A stretch of 64,000 bases of DNA from Saccharomycopsis malanga (Eukaryota; Ascomycota; Saccharomycetes; Ascoideales; Saccharomycopsidaceae), in contig CP025323.1 in NCBI GenBank assembly GCA_004014935.1, positions 2,232,001-2,296,000 on the forward strand, in the 5' to 3' direction. Positions 10,385 to 19,772 of this stretch are shown here, in pieces. Position numbers and translations under genes: made by a program. The notes beneath the pieces are model-generated. The model was not told where the DNA came from and searched no databases. It saw only the letters and a program-made list of their open reading frames with translations. The stretch's first letter is position 1. Each line of letters starts with the position of its first letter.

Positions 10385-11449
10385 TCAAGAGAGTTTTTTT
10401 TTCACCAAACGACGGGCGTAGCTGTCTAGCCAAAAGGCGACGAACAATACGGTCAAAGGAAACAAGTAGAAGACATTGACGTATAAAGCAAAGAGCTGGT
10501 TAGAGTCTTTGATGCAAGGTTTGAAAGCGCCGGAGGAATAATCAAAATAATGGACAAACAAATGAACCACAGCCAAGCTTCCGCCTACAATGAACTGGGT
10601 GATTTGCAAGGTGGTCAAGGATTTTTTGAACCAAGCAGGAAGTCTGATGTGAAGAGTAGATAAAGTGTAATAGAAATACATGATTGAATGGATGAAAGAG
10701 TTGAAAGCGACGAAAATCCAGATTGGAGGAGAAACATAGCGAACACCTGCCCACATGGATAGCATGGCGCCAGCATGATGGTAGCTTTGCAAGAGCATGG
10801 AAGGTTTTCCCTTGACGAGAATGATGATGGTATCCAAGATTTCGTAGAATTTGGAAATGTAGAACAAATAGCCGTAGTACGAAAGACCTCTGGTGAGGTC
10901 TGGGGAGAAGATTCCGTTATTTAAATCGCAAACCGAGTTCCAAAACAAGTTTCTTGAAGTGTGGCCAGTAGGATTGGATATGACTTCTCCAGTGGACTCT
11001 ACTATGGTGTCCAAAATCTGGTGATAATTGTAGGAGGTGAATTTTATGGTGGACGTGATGCCAATAAAGGTCCAGATGGAGTATCCACACAAGAAAAGGT
11101 TGTGCAAAGTTACAAATATTTTAAATACAGAGGTCTTGGTGAAATTGTAAGGCACAGGAGGCAATTTTTTCAACGATTTTGGATCGTTCATGTCCAACTT
11201 GATTCCTTTGGCTTGAGCGTTGGAAATCTGTTTCTTACGAATGGCAGAGTTGATAAGATGAACACTGACAAAATAGGTCAATGCAATGGTGAGCGGCACT
11301 TCTGGCTTCAAGGAAACCTCGTAAACTTGTCTCAAGATATCGTTAGAAAACGGGCATGGAGGAATAGGAACCTGTTTTTCTGGTAATCTGAATATTTTGG
11401 CATCCGGCAATTGGAACAATGCCCATTGTGAAAGATTGGAGATGTCCAT
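10385..11449 (-). CDS. ELO-family fatty acid elongase (condensing enzyme), QxxHH type
   Basis: 354 aa from the ATG at 11449. ELO proteins are ER membrane 3-ketoacyl-CoA synthases that add two carbons to fatty acyl-CoA using malonyl-CoA. Visible motifs: 'KFYEILDT' (KxxExxDT), the histidine box as 'QSYHHAGAMLSMW', 'NSFIHSIMYFYY' (NxxxHxxMYxYY), a second 'TLQITQF' block and a basic C-terminus ending 'RRLVKKKLS', consistent with ER retention. There are about seven hydrophobic segments. The first residue of the HxxHH box is Gln. S. cerevisiae Elo1-3 have His there, while Gln is common in the group that elongates polyunsaturated or medium-chain acids. So this is probably not the ELO2/ELO3 orthologue; the substrate is unproven. 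Confidence 0.92.
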   Translation of the reverse strand: MDISNLSQWALFQLPDAKIFRLPEKQVPIPPCPFSNDILRQVYEVSLKPEVPLTIALTYFVSVHLINSAIRKKQISNAQAKGIKLDMNDPKSLKKLPPVPYNFTKTSVFKIFVTLHNLFLCGYSIWTFIGITSTIKFTSYNYHQILDTIVESTGEVISNPTGHTSRNLFWNSVCDLNNGIFSPDLTRGLSYYGYLFYISKFYEILDTIIILVKGKPSMLLQSYHHAGAMLSMWAGVRYVSPPIWIFVAFNSFIHSIMYFYYTLSTLHIRLPAWFKKSLTTLQITQFIVGGSLAVVHLFVHYFDYSSGAFKPCIKDSNQLFALYVNVFYLFPLTVLFVAFWLDSYARRLVKKKLS

Positions 11450-12257
11450 GTCCCTTGATTATGCTGTTGACTTCCTGTTGCTTTGGAGTATGTCTTTGAC
11501 AACCACTGCTGTGAAGGAAAATGGTGAAAATTTGCTCGGTGGGAATTTCCGAGGGAAAAATATAGGCTTTGAAATTATCATCAAAATCATTCAGCTCATT
11601 AGGTAAATTTTTTGTTGAGCGGTCTTGGCTCTTTCCTAATACAGTGGCTTTGCCCTGTATAAACGGTATTTACTTTCATGGGAAACTCGGACTTATCCCC
11701 AAAGGTGATCCTTTGGTGGAATGCTAGACAACTACAGTAACTGAGGGTTGCAGTGTATTATAATGTTGGTCATCCACTGTTACCACTACTGCCTAAACTT
11801 GCCGCCCTTTGAAAGGTGTCAAAATGCTGTCATTGGGTGCTAAAACATGTAGAGCAAAAATTGTAAACCAGTAAGAATGTTGGGCATCTTTGTTGGCAAT
11901 CTGTCACTATGTATTGGATACAATCTGATGGGTTATGAAATCATTGGTCCTTGTCCATTGTATTATTTAGACTCAATAAGTTGAGTCATAGCATTAGAGT
12001 TTGGATTATATAATGCATTGCTCTGCCATAGAGTGATCTTTTCACAAGTAGAAGCTTTATCTCAACAGCTCAAGACACTCAACTTTGCAGTCCTTATGGA
12101 CTTTTAACTTGAATATTGTATCATTTGGTAAACAAACTCATCTCAATCTTACAAATATGTAGTTTCTTGATGATAATAATATATTAATTTCTAGCCCAGT
12201 ACATACTTGTCTATTTATTTGGCAAACCTCACTGCAAAAACTTCAATATTACTCTTT
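11450..12257. other. Gene-free spacer upstream of the elongase
   Basis: Promoter side of the leftward elongase gene. The only repeat is a short SINE tail fragment at about 12186-12212 (minus), with 'CTAGCCCAGTACATAC'. The remainder is AT-rich and unexplained. Confidence 0.5.
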
Positions 12258-12578
12258 ATAATAATAATCTTATATTTCAAGCCCAGTACATATCAGTTTC
12301 GTATATACGCGCTATGTCTAAACTTGGTAAAACCCAGTGTAGAAAAGCCAATCAACTCCATAACTTCAACTAATTGAAAAGTAAGGACTATTGGTCAAGG
12401 TATTGTTTCAGACAGTTGCACAAGCCTGTTCAACATCGTAAAAAGCAGCGAGTAAAAGTGTCGTCTTGGGAATCGAACCCGTGTTCCTGTTAGGTCTTGT
12501 TTTTCTCTTCTCCGAGAGCTCTGACCACTGAGCCAAATGGGCCAGCCAAATGGCCCAGTGGTCTCAATATTATTCTTT
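12243..12578 (-). repeat. Full-length tRNA-derived SINE with target-site duplication (reference copy)
   Basis: The element is 12258-12563 on the minus strand. The 5' head has a pol III A box TGGCTCAGTGG (12525-12535) and a perfect B box GGGTTCGATTCCC (12468-12480), about 44 nt apart as in tRNA genes. An unrelated body of about 180 bp follows, then a 3' end 'GTACTGGGCTTGAAATA' running into an ATT-rich tail. The flanks repeat a 15-bp target site with one mismatch: TCAATATTACTCTTT at 12243-12257 and TCAATATTATTCTTT at 12564-12578. Head, body, microsatellite tail and target-site duplication together define a SINE moved by LINE-type reverse transcription. The head carries a partial duplication of its first 13-15 bases. 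Confidence 0.92.
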
Positions 12579-12948
12579 TGATATCTTAATTGTCTAGGTA
12601 GTAATCAACTTTCTTTTAGATTCTGTGGCTTTCAATTAACATGTCAACATTGCAAAAAGTCGTTTCTAGTCAGATTTCTCATGATACTAAAAACTTTTTC
12701 AAGTCATTATATTAAATCAAAGAGCTTTTAACTACACACAAGAAATCCCAGTATTAAATTATATTAGGCCCAAAAATCCGTAAACCAAATGCTGGTGGAA
12801 TCGATCCACCAGAATATATATATATATAAAGGACAAAAAGCAAATGCGACGATGCAAAGAAGCGAATGGCGAAATAAATGCAAAGAATTGAAATGAGAGG
12901 ATCAAAATTAAAAATTAAAGTGCTGCTGTATGATGAAAAAGAAACTAA
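12579..12948. other. Gene-free spacer
   Basis: AT-rich 3' flank of the gene at 12949-14229. It contains a (TA)n run near 12815-12830 and nothing else recognisable. Confidence 0.5.
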
Positions 12949-14229
12949 TTAGTCTTGATGAAGCCACCGGGGATTGCAATAACCTTTAACGGTGAACTGG
13001 ATGTTATTTTTCAAAAACCCGTGAGTATTGAGGGTGAATTGTTTTCCTTTTTTTCTATTTAACAATTCCATGTCATTGAATTGGATCCAAGGAGCAATGT
13101 TCTGGGATTCCACTGACTGGAAGTTTTGAATCAATGAATCGGTAGGGGTACTGGTTGTATTAGACATGGAAACGTAAGTGACGTTTTTCAAGTTGTTGTT
13201 TATAGGAAGATCAGTTCTTGGTTGAAGCTTGATATGATTGAAGAGTTTCAATTTTGCTTTATCGCCCAAATCCAAGTATTCCTTGGAATTGAGATATTCA
13301 TAGCCGTCTTCCTCCTCGTCGTCAAAAGAACAATCATGTTCTTCGGCGGAAACATCGAAAATGTTAGGAATAAGACGTTTATGTTGAGCTACGTTTTCTA
13401 TGGCATATAGTTTCAAAAACAAAGGACTGGATCTAATGGAACGACAGGTTGAATAACCAGAAGATTCCGCACCAGAAACATTGGAAAGAGAATCGTTCAA
13501 GTCCCAGTTTTCCACCAACGGAATGGTTTTGATATTGAATGTTTTCAAAGCAACTTCCTTTGGAGGCTTGGTGTCAACATCCGGTTTGCCTACAAAAAAC
13601 GGGGCATAGTTGATAGGAGCTACAAACGTGCCCAAAGGAGTGGTATTGGCGCGAAGCTTCTTGAACGTTTGGGTGAGGTTGGAGACAAAATTGGTATTGC
13701 TCTTTTCGGAAGGTTCAGGGGATTTACTTGGTGCGGGGCAAGGTGTGGAGTTTTGACTCTGATCGGCACGGAAATAGACTTGAGATAGCGGATGATTGTC
13801 ATCGGCAGAAGAAAGAGAGGTGACAGAACTAAGACGCGATCTTGATAAGGATTTGTTGGAGTTGGTATACAAGAAAGAGCTGTTGTTGTCTTCGTAGTAG
13901 GAAAAGTCTGAAAACGCCGATTCTGGCGAAGAAGATAGCGGACTAGTATTTGGCTCTGTGAAAGCCACATCGTCTTCATCTATGAATATTGAGTTGTCAA
14001 ATGGATATGAGACGGAATAACTGTTTTTCTTGGCCAAAAGAACACTTGCAAGTGAGCTGGTCACAAGTTTGTTTCCATCTTTTATTGGAAAGCTATTCTC
14101 GCACAACGGAGTGATAAAACAGAGATTCTCCATACTTTTTTTCAGGCCTAGGTTGAACGTAGAAGGAATTGGAATCTCGGTGGCCTGTAGCACATGGTCA
14201 ACGGTAAAAGAGTTGGAAGGAACTGGCAT
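12949..14229 (-). CDS. Unknown Ser-rich protein
   Basis: 426 aa from the ATG at 14229. It looks like a real gene: a long ATG-started frame, codon use like its neighbours and a regular protein composition. Residues about 85-190 are Ser/Pro/Asn-rich low complexity and probably disordered. A more ordered block at about 265-345 starts with 'SPLFLKLYAIENVAQHKRL', continues through an acidic patch (DDEEEDGYEYL) and ends 'KLKLFNHIKLQPRTDLP'. The C-terminus ends with a compact basic and aromatic motif (FTVKGYCNPRWLHQD). No membrane segment, signal peptide or known catalytic motif was seen. I do not recognise the family; a regulatory or scaffold role would be a guess. Confidence 0.75.
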   Translation of the reverse strand: MPVPSNSFTVDHVLQATEIPIPSTFNLGLKKSMENLCFITPLCENSFPIKDGNKLVTSSLASVLLAKKNSYSVSYPFDNSIFIDEDDVAFTEPNTSPLSSSPESAFSDFSYYEDNNSSFLYTNSNKSLSRSRLSSVTSLSSADDNHPLSQVYFRADQSQNSTPCPAPSKSPEPSEKSNTNFVSNLTQTFKKLRANTTPLGTFVAPINYAPFFVGKPDVDTKPPKEVALKTFNIKTIPLVENWDLNDSLSNVSGAESSGYSTCRSIRSSPLFLKLYAIENVAQHKRLIPNIFDVSAEEHDCSFDDEEEDGYEYLNSKEYLDLGDKAKLKLFNHIKLQPRTDLPINNNLKNVTYVSMSNTTSTPTDSLIQNFQSVESQNIAPWIQFNDMELLNRKKGKQFTLNTHGFLKNNIQFTVKGYCNPRWLHQD

Positions 14230-14528
14230 TTTCTTTCAGATAAATAAATCGTGATCCACTGTCATTTATATTTTACAGTGGAAAAAGAAATGGGCCTTAG
14301 CAACAGTAGCAATCTAGCAAAATAGATGTTTAAACAAACGCTCACTCTGTAGTTGGCACAATATATGATCTAAACAAACGCTCAATTTGCAAGCAGGTTT
14401 ATGTTTCTCAATCTTATTATTATTATTATTATATATATATAGATTATGGACTCCGTAATCCTCGTTATACCATGTCTATAGCTAGAAGTATACCAAGAGC
14501 GAAATAGTAAATCAAACAAATTGAAAAT

Positions 14529-14855
14529 ATGCCAAAAATAAAAAAAGAGAATCTCTCCAAGGCTCTCCAGAACCTTCTCTACTTGTATATATATATTCCT
14601 AGGCCCTTTGCCTTGTACGGGTTTCTCCATCAGGATGATGCGCCTCTTGCAGATTTAAAGGCCAAGATAAGTAAATTGCCCGACGACCGTTTGCGCCTTG
14701 TGCGTGCATGGGCCGGTTTCACCGCCGTCTACAATTCCGACGGGAATTTCATAAGAATCATGTGCCTATCACGGGCGGCCGCAGCATTTGCTCGGAATTT
14801 TTGCAGAATGGGCTGTTTACTCCACCAAACTGTTCAATTATCTAATATTTATTAA
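14529..14855 (+). other. Questionable 108-codon open frame in a GC-richer patch
   Basis: ATG at 14529, stop at 14855. Residues about 39-75 (LADLKAKISKLPDDRLRLV, then RAWAGF) are amphipathic and coding-like, and the DNA under them is clearly GC-richer than the flanks. The N- and C-terminal parts look like translated spacer. It could be a remnant of an older or transferred gene, or chance. No family assigned. Confidence 0.2.
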
Positions 14856-16892
14856 TCAATTGCCAGTATTCAAGCATATAGCCACCAATGTACAAGATGT
14901 AGAAACATTATTCAACCTTACTTCCTTACCTCTCGTCACCACCATCCTGCTCTAATCACACTAGTGCATGCTAGATAACAAAAGATGCGACAAACTAGTA
15001 TCAACTACTGCATCCCACTAAATTATCGGGGGTGGAAACACCTTCAGATCAACCCTGTAACAACTAAAGTCTGGCTGGACCTGGCCCTTTGTATGTATGT
15101 TTAGGCACTTTTCCGCCGGCTCACCGCGGCCCAACCGTTCTCAAACTGTAGATCCATCCACATGCTTGTATCACATGCCCGGCAAGGCCCTAGGCTGTTT
15201 AATAACGCTCATTTTAGTACTTTCCTCAGTGCCTATTGTCTCATTCTCTTTGCTTCAAGCCATTGGTTAATATCCAGACATGTGTAAATATATACGTGCA
15301 AGTTTGCAATTCTAGAGCAAGCCTGGCTGTAGCACTGATAGTGACGGTAATTATTCATCCCAGCATATATGTACATTGCAATTTAACTCTAATAATTGAT
15401 AATATTAATTAATTGCTAATCGGTGATTTTGATGTGAACGATACTGATTTGATTTGAGGTGCAGCCAGACTATTTTAACCAACTGGAAATGCCATTGTTG
15501 TTAGGCACTGTGTGTTTGAAGTACATTATATTCTACACACTAAAACAAACGGTAACATTGTTGAGTTAACGTTGGAAAACGTGTCATTTATTGAAATTAA
15601 ACGTCGTGTTTTGCAAATCGTGTTTTGCAAATTGTTCGTAGGCGTTTACTAGGATCGTATCTTCACTAAAAGACGTAACTAATCTGTTAGTAGGACATAT
15701 ATGTAAAGCTTCAATTAGTACTATGTGATCCTTTCTGTTGGTAAACTGATGGGATTATATTGTATACCATATTCTACTTTGTACATAATACCCATTCTAA
15801 GACTTTATCAATACTATTTTAAAACTTATTCATAGATTTGATATCAATTATTCTTCGAAAAATCAGGAGTTCACAATATTTTGAAATTTTTAAAAGAATT
15901 CATAATACTGCAATCAACTATAAACATAGCATTTCAAGTGGTGATTGTCCCATGTATTTTCAGCCATTACTGTTACAAATAGCATGCAAATGGTAAAGGG
16001 CTCGTGCCGTAAATAGCCCAGGCTATAGTTTACGAATAAATCGAGTTTAGTGCAAGGAAACTAAACTAGTTGTAACATGCATAAAAACGAGACAACATCT
16101 ACAAGCATAGCTATTGGTCCATTAGCTGCAGAAGAAGTCAAAGAAAAGAAGTCAATAGATGGGGATTAGAAATTACTGGCTAAATTGAATTATACTTCGC
16201 CTTGTTTGTACAGCTAGGGGATATTTCTATCAATTCTTCAAATGTGCACTATTCTAGTTCAAAGTGTAGCCGTATTCAAAACATCTTGCATATGCCCACC
16301 TTCTTCAACACTTTGCTCTTCCAATGAAAACCTTTCTACAGAGTTCAGCTTCAACAGCATAGTAAAAATGCCGTGGGAATTTTACCACACTTTCAACATG
16401 CATGGCCCGTAAAACTTTTCCAAGGCATTGCCGAAAAAAAACCCTAAAAGAGACAAGTTGTTGTATACACAGCACTGTATGAAAGCCTTTGAACTCTATT
16501 GTGAACATCAAATGTAAACTTTATTGTGAGTATCAGCCCGTTAGTTTGCCTATTGATACATAACCGTTTGAAAACATAGCTGTATATGAAAACTGTCATG
16601 TATAGTAAACCCGTAACTTTAACTTTACATCGTTTTTCCTTCACTGTCAAACATTCTTGGTGTGTACTGATGTGAGGTCTGCAATGTGCATGATTTCTGA
16701 ACCGTGTACTGTTGGATCTTAGATGGCTTTACTTTGTAGATCGATACAGAAGATGAACAAGCCAATGTGGGTTGGATCGAAAAAGGTGTATACCGATATA
16801 TGCTTCAAGGCATATTGACTCAATTAAACACAAACTAGAAACAAAAATGGAAATTTCCAGTTAGTATTGAACACAATGGCATGTATATCTAA

Positions 16893-17013
16893 ATATCTAC
16901 ATTTGAACTTCCATTGCATCTCCCAAAATAGCATAGTTATGTTTTTTGTATATCTACATTTGAACTTCCAATATACATTGCATCTCCCAAAATAGCATAT
17001 TTATGTTTTTTGT
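16893..17013. repeat. Tandem duplication, two units of about 57 and 64 bp
   Basis: The stretch beginning 'ATATCTACATTTGAACTTCC' and ending 'TTATGTTTTTTGT' occurs at 16893-16949 and again at 16950-17013. The second unit has a 7-bp insertion and one substitution. High identity implies a recent duplication. Confidence 0.85.
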
Positions 17014-17405
17014 CTTTCTATACCTTGTGATGCATATCATATTTACGTCTACACTATTATAATGTAGTTTCTTTTCATTCTCTTTTCAACATGGAGTTAA
17101 TGTGACAAGTTACTCAATAAACCCAACTTACATTGTCTATATATTTTTTAATCAAGTTTAAGCATTTGTATAAAGAATTCAATGTATAATAAAGTTGTAA
17201 AATGAAGTGCACTATTGGGAAAACCACAATTGTTCACTGTTTTTGAAAATTTGTCGGAAAAAACACCTTGATCTGCTCTATAGTGTAGAAAATGCTCAAG
17301 CATATACCATTTCTTCACTTGTAGATAGATATGAAATTGGAAATCTACTAGAATAAATACCCTTTAAATGATGTCTATTCTACAAAAAAAACTTTTTCAC
17401 GAACA

Positions 17406-17522
17406 GGACGTTTGGCCGAGTTGGTCTAAGGCGCCCGACTCAAGAATCATCGATTCTTACGGCTTTTACAGCTGGGTTATCGGGTCTCATTCGAGGCGTG
17501 AGTTCGAATCTCACAGCGTCCA
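17406..17522 (+). tRNA. tRNA-Leu(CAA) with intron
   Basis: The acceptor stem GGACGTT (17406-17412) pairs with AGCGTCC (17515-17521), with discriminator A at 17522. The A box is TGGCCGAGTTGG and the B box GTTCGAATC. The anticodon stem CCCGA (17434-17438) pairs with TCGGG (17480-17484). The anticodon is CAA at 17441-17443. A 34-nt intron lies at 17445-17478, one base 3' of the anticodon as usual. The long variable arm fits a class II Leu tRNA. It reads TTG, the dominant Leu codon in this window. It lies 8 bp before the next tRNA in the same orientation. Confidence 0.95.
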
Positions 17523-17530
17523 CTATTTTT

Positions 17531-17602
17531 GCCCTTATAGCTTAGTGGTAGAGCGCTGCACTTGTAATGCAGAGGTCGCTAGTTCAATTCTGGCTGGGGG
17601 CA
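17531..17602 (+). tRNA. tRNA-Thr(TGT)
   Basis: 72 nt, no intron. The acceptor GCCCTTA (17531-17537) pairs with TGGGGGC (17595-17601), with discriminator A. The anticodon stem CTGCA/TGCAG encloses CTTGTAA, anticodon TGT. The T arm GCTAG/CTGGC encloses TTCAATT. It is preceded by only eight bases after tRNA-Leu, including a T5 run, and followed by a T8 terminator, so it may be transcribed together with tRNA-Leu. Confidence 0.94.
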
Positions 17603-17610
17603 GGATTATC

Positions 17611-17618
17611 TTTTTTTT
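17611..17618 (+). terminator. Pol III terminator (T8)
   Basis: A run of eight T starts nine bases after the tRNA-Thr end, a typical strong yeast pol III stop. The run between the two tRNAs (17526-17530) is only T5, which in yeast can leak. Confidence 0.8.
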
Positions 17619-17754
17619 GTTGTTTTCAGGTAAAGGTTATTTGTTGTTAGTTTTTGCAAATCTTCAGAAGAACTTTGTTGCCAGGTTTTTGTAGAAAAAC
17701 CAATTTTTGTTAAAAAAAGAGCACTTTTTATACTAAATTATTGATAAAATGAGC

Positions 17755-17990
17755 ATTTCTGTCTGAATTACGACCTAGACAAAAGTCTAGCGGTTTGTTT
17801 TCAACCAAATGGGTGAGAAGATAACTTTATATAAGATTATTATTATATATGAGCACTTTTTAACGTAAATTGTATAAAATTAGCACTTTTTAACGTAAAC
17901 TGTATAAAATTAGCACTTTTTAACGTGAATTGTATAAAATTAGCATTTCTGTCTGAAATGCGACCTAGACAAAAGTCTAAGGCTTACACT
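17755..17990 (+). repeat. SINE body fragments flanking a 30-bp tandem repeat (x3)
   Basis: 17755-17847 and 17941-17990 both contain the SINE body block 'TACGACCTAGACAAAAGTCTA' or its close variant. The first also has an ATT-rich tail. Between them, 17851-17880, 17881-17910 and 17911-17940 are three near-identical 30-bp units (AGCACTTTTTAACGT...). The palindromic 'AGACAAAAGTCT' core is shared with the copy at 38195. Confidence 0.7.
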
Positions 17991-18317
17991 ATTTCAAACT
18001 ATTCAAGCAGTATAGTTAGTCAGTATCTAAATGAGCCAAGTAAACGGCCATCAGCATTACGTAACATAACTATTTACTCATAAGACATGTAGGCATTTTC
18101 CGGTTCAGCAAATGTACAGCAAATAAACAGGTAATTATATTATATTAGGACAAGACGCTGGTGTGGGCTAGCGCATGCTAGAGATTAAAAAACAAGCTTG
18201 CAACTAAAGAAACGAGAGAAAACAAAAGGAAAACAAGAAATGGCACAAGAAAAACAGATTCTAAGATGCTATATAATATAACGGGAACAGTTGGGGCCAC
18301 GGATTGGCCAAGGAGCA

Positions 18318-19772
18318 CTAAGTTTCGTCCTGGATGGCCCGGAGCCATTTCTGGACAAAAGTAGCGACTCTACTATAATGTTTCTGTTGGTATTTTTCGA
18401 AGATGGCGCTATGATGGTCTCTGGGATGGCGGCAGTTTTCCAAAATGAGCATTGCCAAAGGAGCCAATTGCTCTGCAGTGTAGCCTGAGTAGTAGACATG
18501 TGCAGGGGACCAATGGCCTTGGTTCAAGACTATTCTGGACAAGAAATGGGCGCCGGCGGCCAAGATGCTGGGCAAGGTGTCTACAAAACGGTAGTCCATG
18601 ATAGTTGTTTCTAGAAAGTACTTTGCCAAGGTTCTGGTTTCCAAGTCGTAGTCGTCAGCCTTGCTGATTTTGCGCAAGAAGCTCATTGGATCAGGCCATC
18701 CCATGTCGAATTCCAAGACGTCGATCATAAACTTCTCGGCCCGGATGATGTCTGTTTCGGAGTAGGAGTATTCGGACATTTGCACAATGTCTTTCAACGA
18801 GGGACAGGTGATTTCCTCGTACTTGGCAGCAATGAACAAGGCAACCAAGCCGACCAATTGGAATCTGCTTAGCGAGACCTTGCGTTTGCTGAGAAACCGG
18901 TCGATGTAATTCACTGCAAGATACAACGTTTCCGGGAGAAGCCCAAACAGAGAGTGGATCTGCACCAACCAGTCTAGAAGCTTTGCACGGTAATACCACT
19001 TGATTTCGTGCTGGTGGCGCATGTAATCTGGGTCTGGCCGAAGTCTCAACTCAAGCCTGTGCATGTACTCGAAGATTTCTGCCGAATACTCTGCAACCAT
19101 CGATATCTCGTAGGTGTCGTCATCGTCTGGGTCTAGATGGTCGGAATGGAACATTTGGAATATGTCAAACAATTCCTGATCCATCTTTTGGTTCCGTTTG
19201 AGTTTGAATGGTTTAGGAGGCTCGTCTTCCGAACTGAGATACGGTTCGTCATAGTCTTCGAATTCCTCATCGGTGATGTCGTCATTACTGTGGTCGCTAT
19301 GTAGCTCGTTGATAAGATGATCGGAATTGAACTGGTCTGAATCATAATCGGTGGAGTTTAACACATAGGGAGACTCGTCATGTTTGTTTATATGAGTTTT
19401 CTTATCAAGATTGGAATTTGTATTTGAATGGTTATTAATTGAATGATCAATAGTTGAAGGATCAATAGTTGTATGGTTATTAATTGAATCATCAATAGTT
19501 GAATGGTTATTAATTGAATCATCAGTAGTTGAATGCCTATTCAAATTGGCAATTGAATCATCAATAATTGATTGCCTATTCAAATCTGCTAATGAATCAT
19601 GCCCACTATCTACAATTATACCCCCCACAACCGTCTTATTGCTCAAATGGCCCGTCAAATCAGTCAAAGCCACTCTTTGCACATTATTCCCACTCTTCTT
19701 CACCTTCTTGTAATGCTGGTTCTCCTTCGCCACATTCTTAACCAACACTGACTCTAGATGATACTCCATCAT
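18318..19772 (-). CDS. CLB4: B-type mitotic cyclin, CLB3/CLB4-like
   Basis: 484 aa from the ATG at 19772; the frame opens upstream at a TTG. It activates the cyclin-dependent kinase CDC28/CDK1 in the cell cycle. Near the start 'RVALTDL' fits a destruction box (RxxL) for APC-driven degradation. Residues about 60-120 are an Asn/Ser/Asp-rich tandem repeat (units such as DDSINNHSTI), encoded by repeated DNA at 19430-19600. The cyclin box starts near residue 225 (YMHRLE...) and includes 'LLDWLVQIHS', 'LLPETLYLAV', 'IDRFLS', 'LFIAAKYEEI' and 'MSFLRKISKADDYD'. The second fold 'SILAAGAHFLSR', 'GHWSPAHVYYSGYT', 'LILENCR' resembles S. cerevisiae Clb3/Clb4 more than Clb1/Clb2. The symbol is therefore by subtype, not proven orthology. 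One CTG codon sits in the cyclin box. Confidence 0.93.
   Translation of the reverse strand: MMEYHLESVLVKNVAKENQHYKKVKKSGNNVQRVALTDLTGHLSNKTVVGGIIVDSGHDSLADLNRQSIIDDSIANLNRHSTTDDSINNHSTIDDSINNHTTIDPSTIDHSINNHSNTNSNLDKKTHINKHDESPYVLNSTDYDSDQFNSDHLINELHSDHSNDDITDEEFEDYDEPYLSSEDEPPKPFKLKRNQKMDQELFDIFQMFHSDHLDPDDDDTYEISMVAEYSAEIFEYMHRLELRLRPDPDYMRHQHEIKWYYRAKLLDWLVQIHSLFGLLPETLYLAVNYIDRFLSKRKVSLSRFQLVGLVALFIAAKYEEITCPSLKDIVQMSEYSYSETDIIRAEKFMIDVLEFDMGWPDPMSFLRKISKADDYDLETRTLAKYFLETTIMDYRFVDTLPSILAAGAHFLSRIVLNQGHWSPAHVYYSGYTAEQLAPLAMLILENCRHPRDHHSAIFEKYQQKHYSRVATFVQKWLRAIQDET

Larger units (their letters stand above)
14230..17405. other. Gene-poor region of 3.2 kb
   Basis: No confident gene. It contains an (ATT)n/(TA)n microsatellite at about 14409-14441 and a patch of higher GC content at 14625-14800 with a 108-codon ATG frame (14529-14855). 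That frame reads protein-like in its middle but matches nothing I can name. A tandem duplication lies at 16893-17013. The rest is AT-rich unique sequence. It includes the promoter of the gene at 12949-14229. Confidence 0.5.

Noticed and set aside
14230-17405. Point-centromere call
   Set aside because: No CDEI-CDEII-CDEIII arrangement was seen; being gene-poor is not evidence enough.
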